Source: Acidimicrobiaceae bacterium (GTDB taxonomy: Bacteria; Actinomycetota; Acidimicrobiia; Acidimicrobiales; Ilumatobacteraceae). Taken from it: a stretch of DNA of 5,948 nucleotides. The notes beneath the pieces were generated by a model that was not told where the DNA came from, did no database searches, and saw only the letters and a list, made by a program, of their open reading frames with translations. How positions within the stretch are numbered: the stretch's first letter is position 1; every line of letters starts with the position of its first letter. This document shows, piece by piece, positions 5,517 to 5,948 of this stretch. Both the position numbers and the translations under genes were made by a program. The stretch lies in assembly GCA_003154135.1 (NCBI GenBank), contig PMCN01000104.1:7681-13628 (forward strand), in the 5' to 3' direction.

Positions 5517-5948
5517 TCAGAATCCCGTACCGTGCACGTGGTCGCAGAGACGTTCCTGGCCGGGGGCGATCTGGCCGGCCCCCACACCCTCGAGTGCGGC
5601 GAACGGGCCGCACTGCTGGGGCACGATCCAGACGTGGATCATCGGCGAGGGCACGAACTTGACCAGACCCGCCGGGCAGTTGCCCGAACTGTCGGTGAGA
5701 CCGGCCACCTTCGGCGCCACCTTGTCGCTGGTGAAGCACAGGTTGTCGTGGACGTGCCACTGCATGAGCGCGCCGCCGATGTCGGGCACGTCGGTGAGCT
5801 TCACCGTGTCGGGCAGCATGTACATCGCGCTGACGAGCTTCTTCGAGCCGTCGGGTTGCGGCTGGTAGACCAGTGCTTCGGGGTGGTCGGGGTCGAGGAT
5901 GGTGGAGTCGTTGATCCAGTTCCACTGGATGTAGTGCTCGAAGCCGGT
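5517..5948 (-). CDS. C-terminal part of a conserved-looking protein of unknown function
   Basis: The frame is open from the right edge of the window to TGA at 5519-5517, showing 143 residues. The start lies outside the window. The segment is rich in aromatic residues, histidine and cysteine, with blocks GFEHYIQWNWIND (2-14), VSAMYMLPD (39-47), QWHVHDNLCF (63-72), PMIHVWIVPQQCGPFAALEG (102-121) and LCDHVHG (134-140). The histidine pairs H65/H67 and H137/H139, together with H105 and several cysteines, suggest a metal-binding fold. GGALMQWHVH fits the Gx5HxH start of a cupin motif, but the usual Glu is missing, so cupin membership is not claimed. Whether it is secreted cannot be judged without the N-terminus. 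It lies on the same strand as tnaA, 133 bp upstream. The large palindrome in the gap argues that the two are not simply cotranscribed. Confidence 0.8.
   Translation of the reverse strand, partial: TGFEHYIQWNWINDSTILDPDHPEALVYQPQPDGSKKLVSAMYMLPDTVKLTDVPDIGGALMQWHVHDNLCFTSDKVAPKVAGLTDSSGNCPAGLVKFVPSPMIHVWIVPQQCGPFAALEGVGAGQIAPGQERLCDHVHGTGF

Noticed and set aside
5384..5587. Upstream extension of the tnaA frame through the palindrome
   Set aside because: The frame is open, but the added 68 residues match nothing in known tryptophanases and would run into the end of the upstream gene.
4115..5662. 515-codon open frame on the plus strand across tnaA
   Set aside because: It is antisense to a gene with full-length family similarity. 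Its Val/Arg/Glu/His-rich composition is that of a GC-rich shadow frame.

Overview
The window is GC-rich throughout and almost entirely coding. Its codon use strongly favours G or C in third positions, and two genes look leaderless, with a TANNNT box directly upstream of the start codon and no usable ribosome binding site. Together these suggest a chromosomal segment from a high-GC actinobacterium. The class (for example Acidimicrobiia) cannot be fixed from sequence alone. I see no tRNA, rRNA, CRISPR array, insertion sequence or phage gene.

Layout from left to right. (1) A minus-strand gene of unknown function runs off the left edge (240 complete codons seen). It contains an HFDQDG motif reminiscent of DHH phosphoesterases. 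(2) A 90-bp divergent promoter region follows. (3) A plus-strand gene encodes a 555-residue PEP-utilising-enzyme-like protein. It has the rifampin-phosphotransferase-type central region and swivelling phosphohistidine domain, but no ATP-grasp domain. (4) A stem-loop with the stop codon in its loop separates this gene from a plus-strand DHA2-family (14-TM) MFS exporter. (5) The exporter converges on a minus-strand tryptophanase gene (tnaA) and overlaps it tail to tail by 29 bp. (6) Upstream of tnaA is a 133-bp gap dominated by a 52-bp, almost perfect, nested palindrome. (7) The C-terminal 143 residues of a conserved-looking protein of unknown function, on the minus strand, run off the right edge.

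Tryptophanase is the only gene whose reaction can be named with confidence (L-tryptophan to indole, pyruvate and ammonia). Three specificity-determining positions separate it from tyrosine phenol-lyase. The neighbouring exporter could in principle handle indole or another small molecule, but the two genes are convergent and not an operon, so a link is speculative.

The most interesting non-coding element is the palindrome upstream of tnaA. It may be a terminator for the gene before it or a double operator. It also encloses a 16-codon reading frame with tandem Trp codons at its centre, a provocative arrangement just ahead of a tryptophan-degrading enzyme. These readings are not resolved here.
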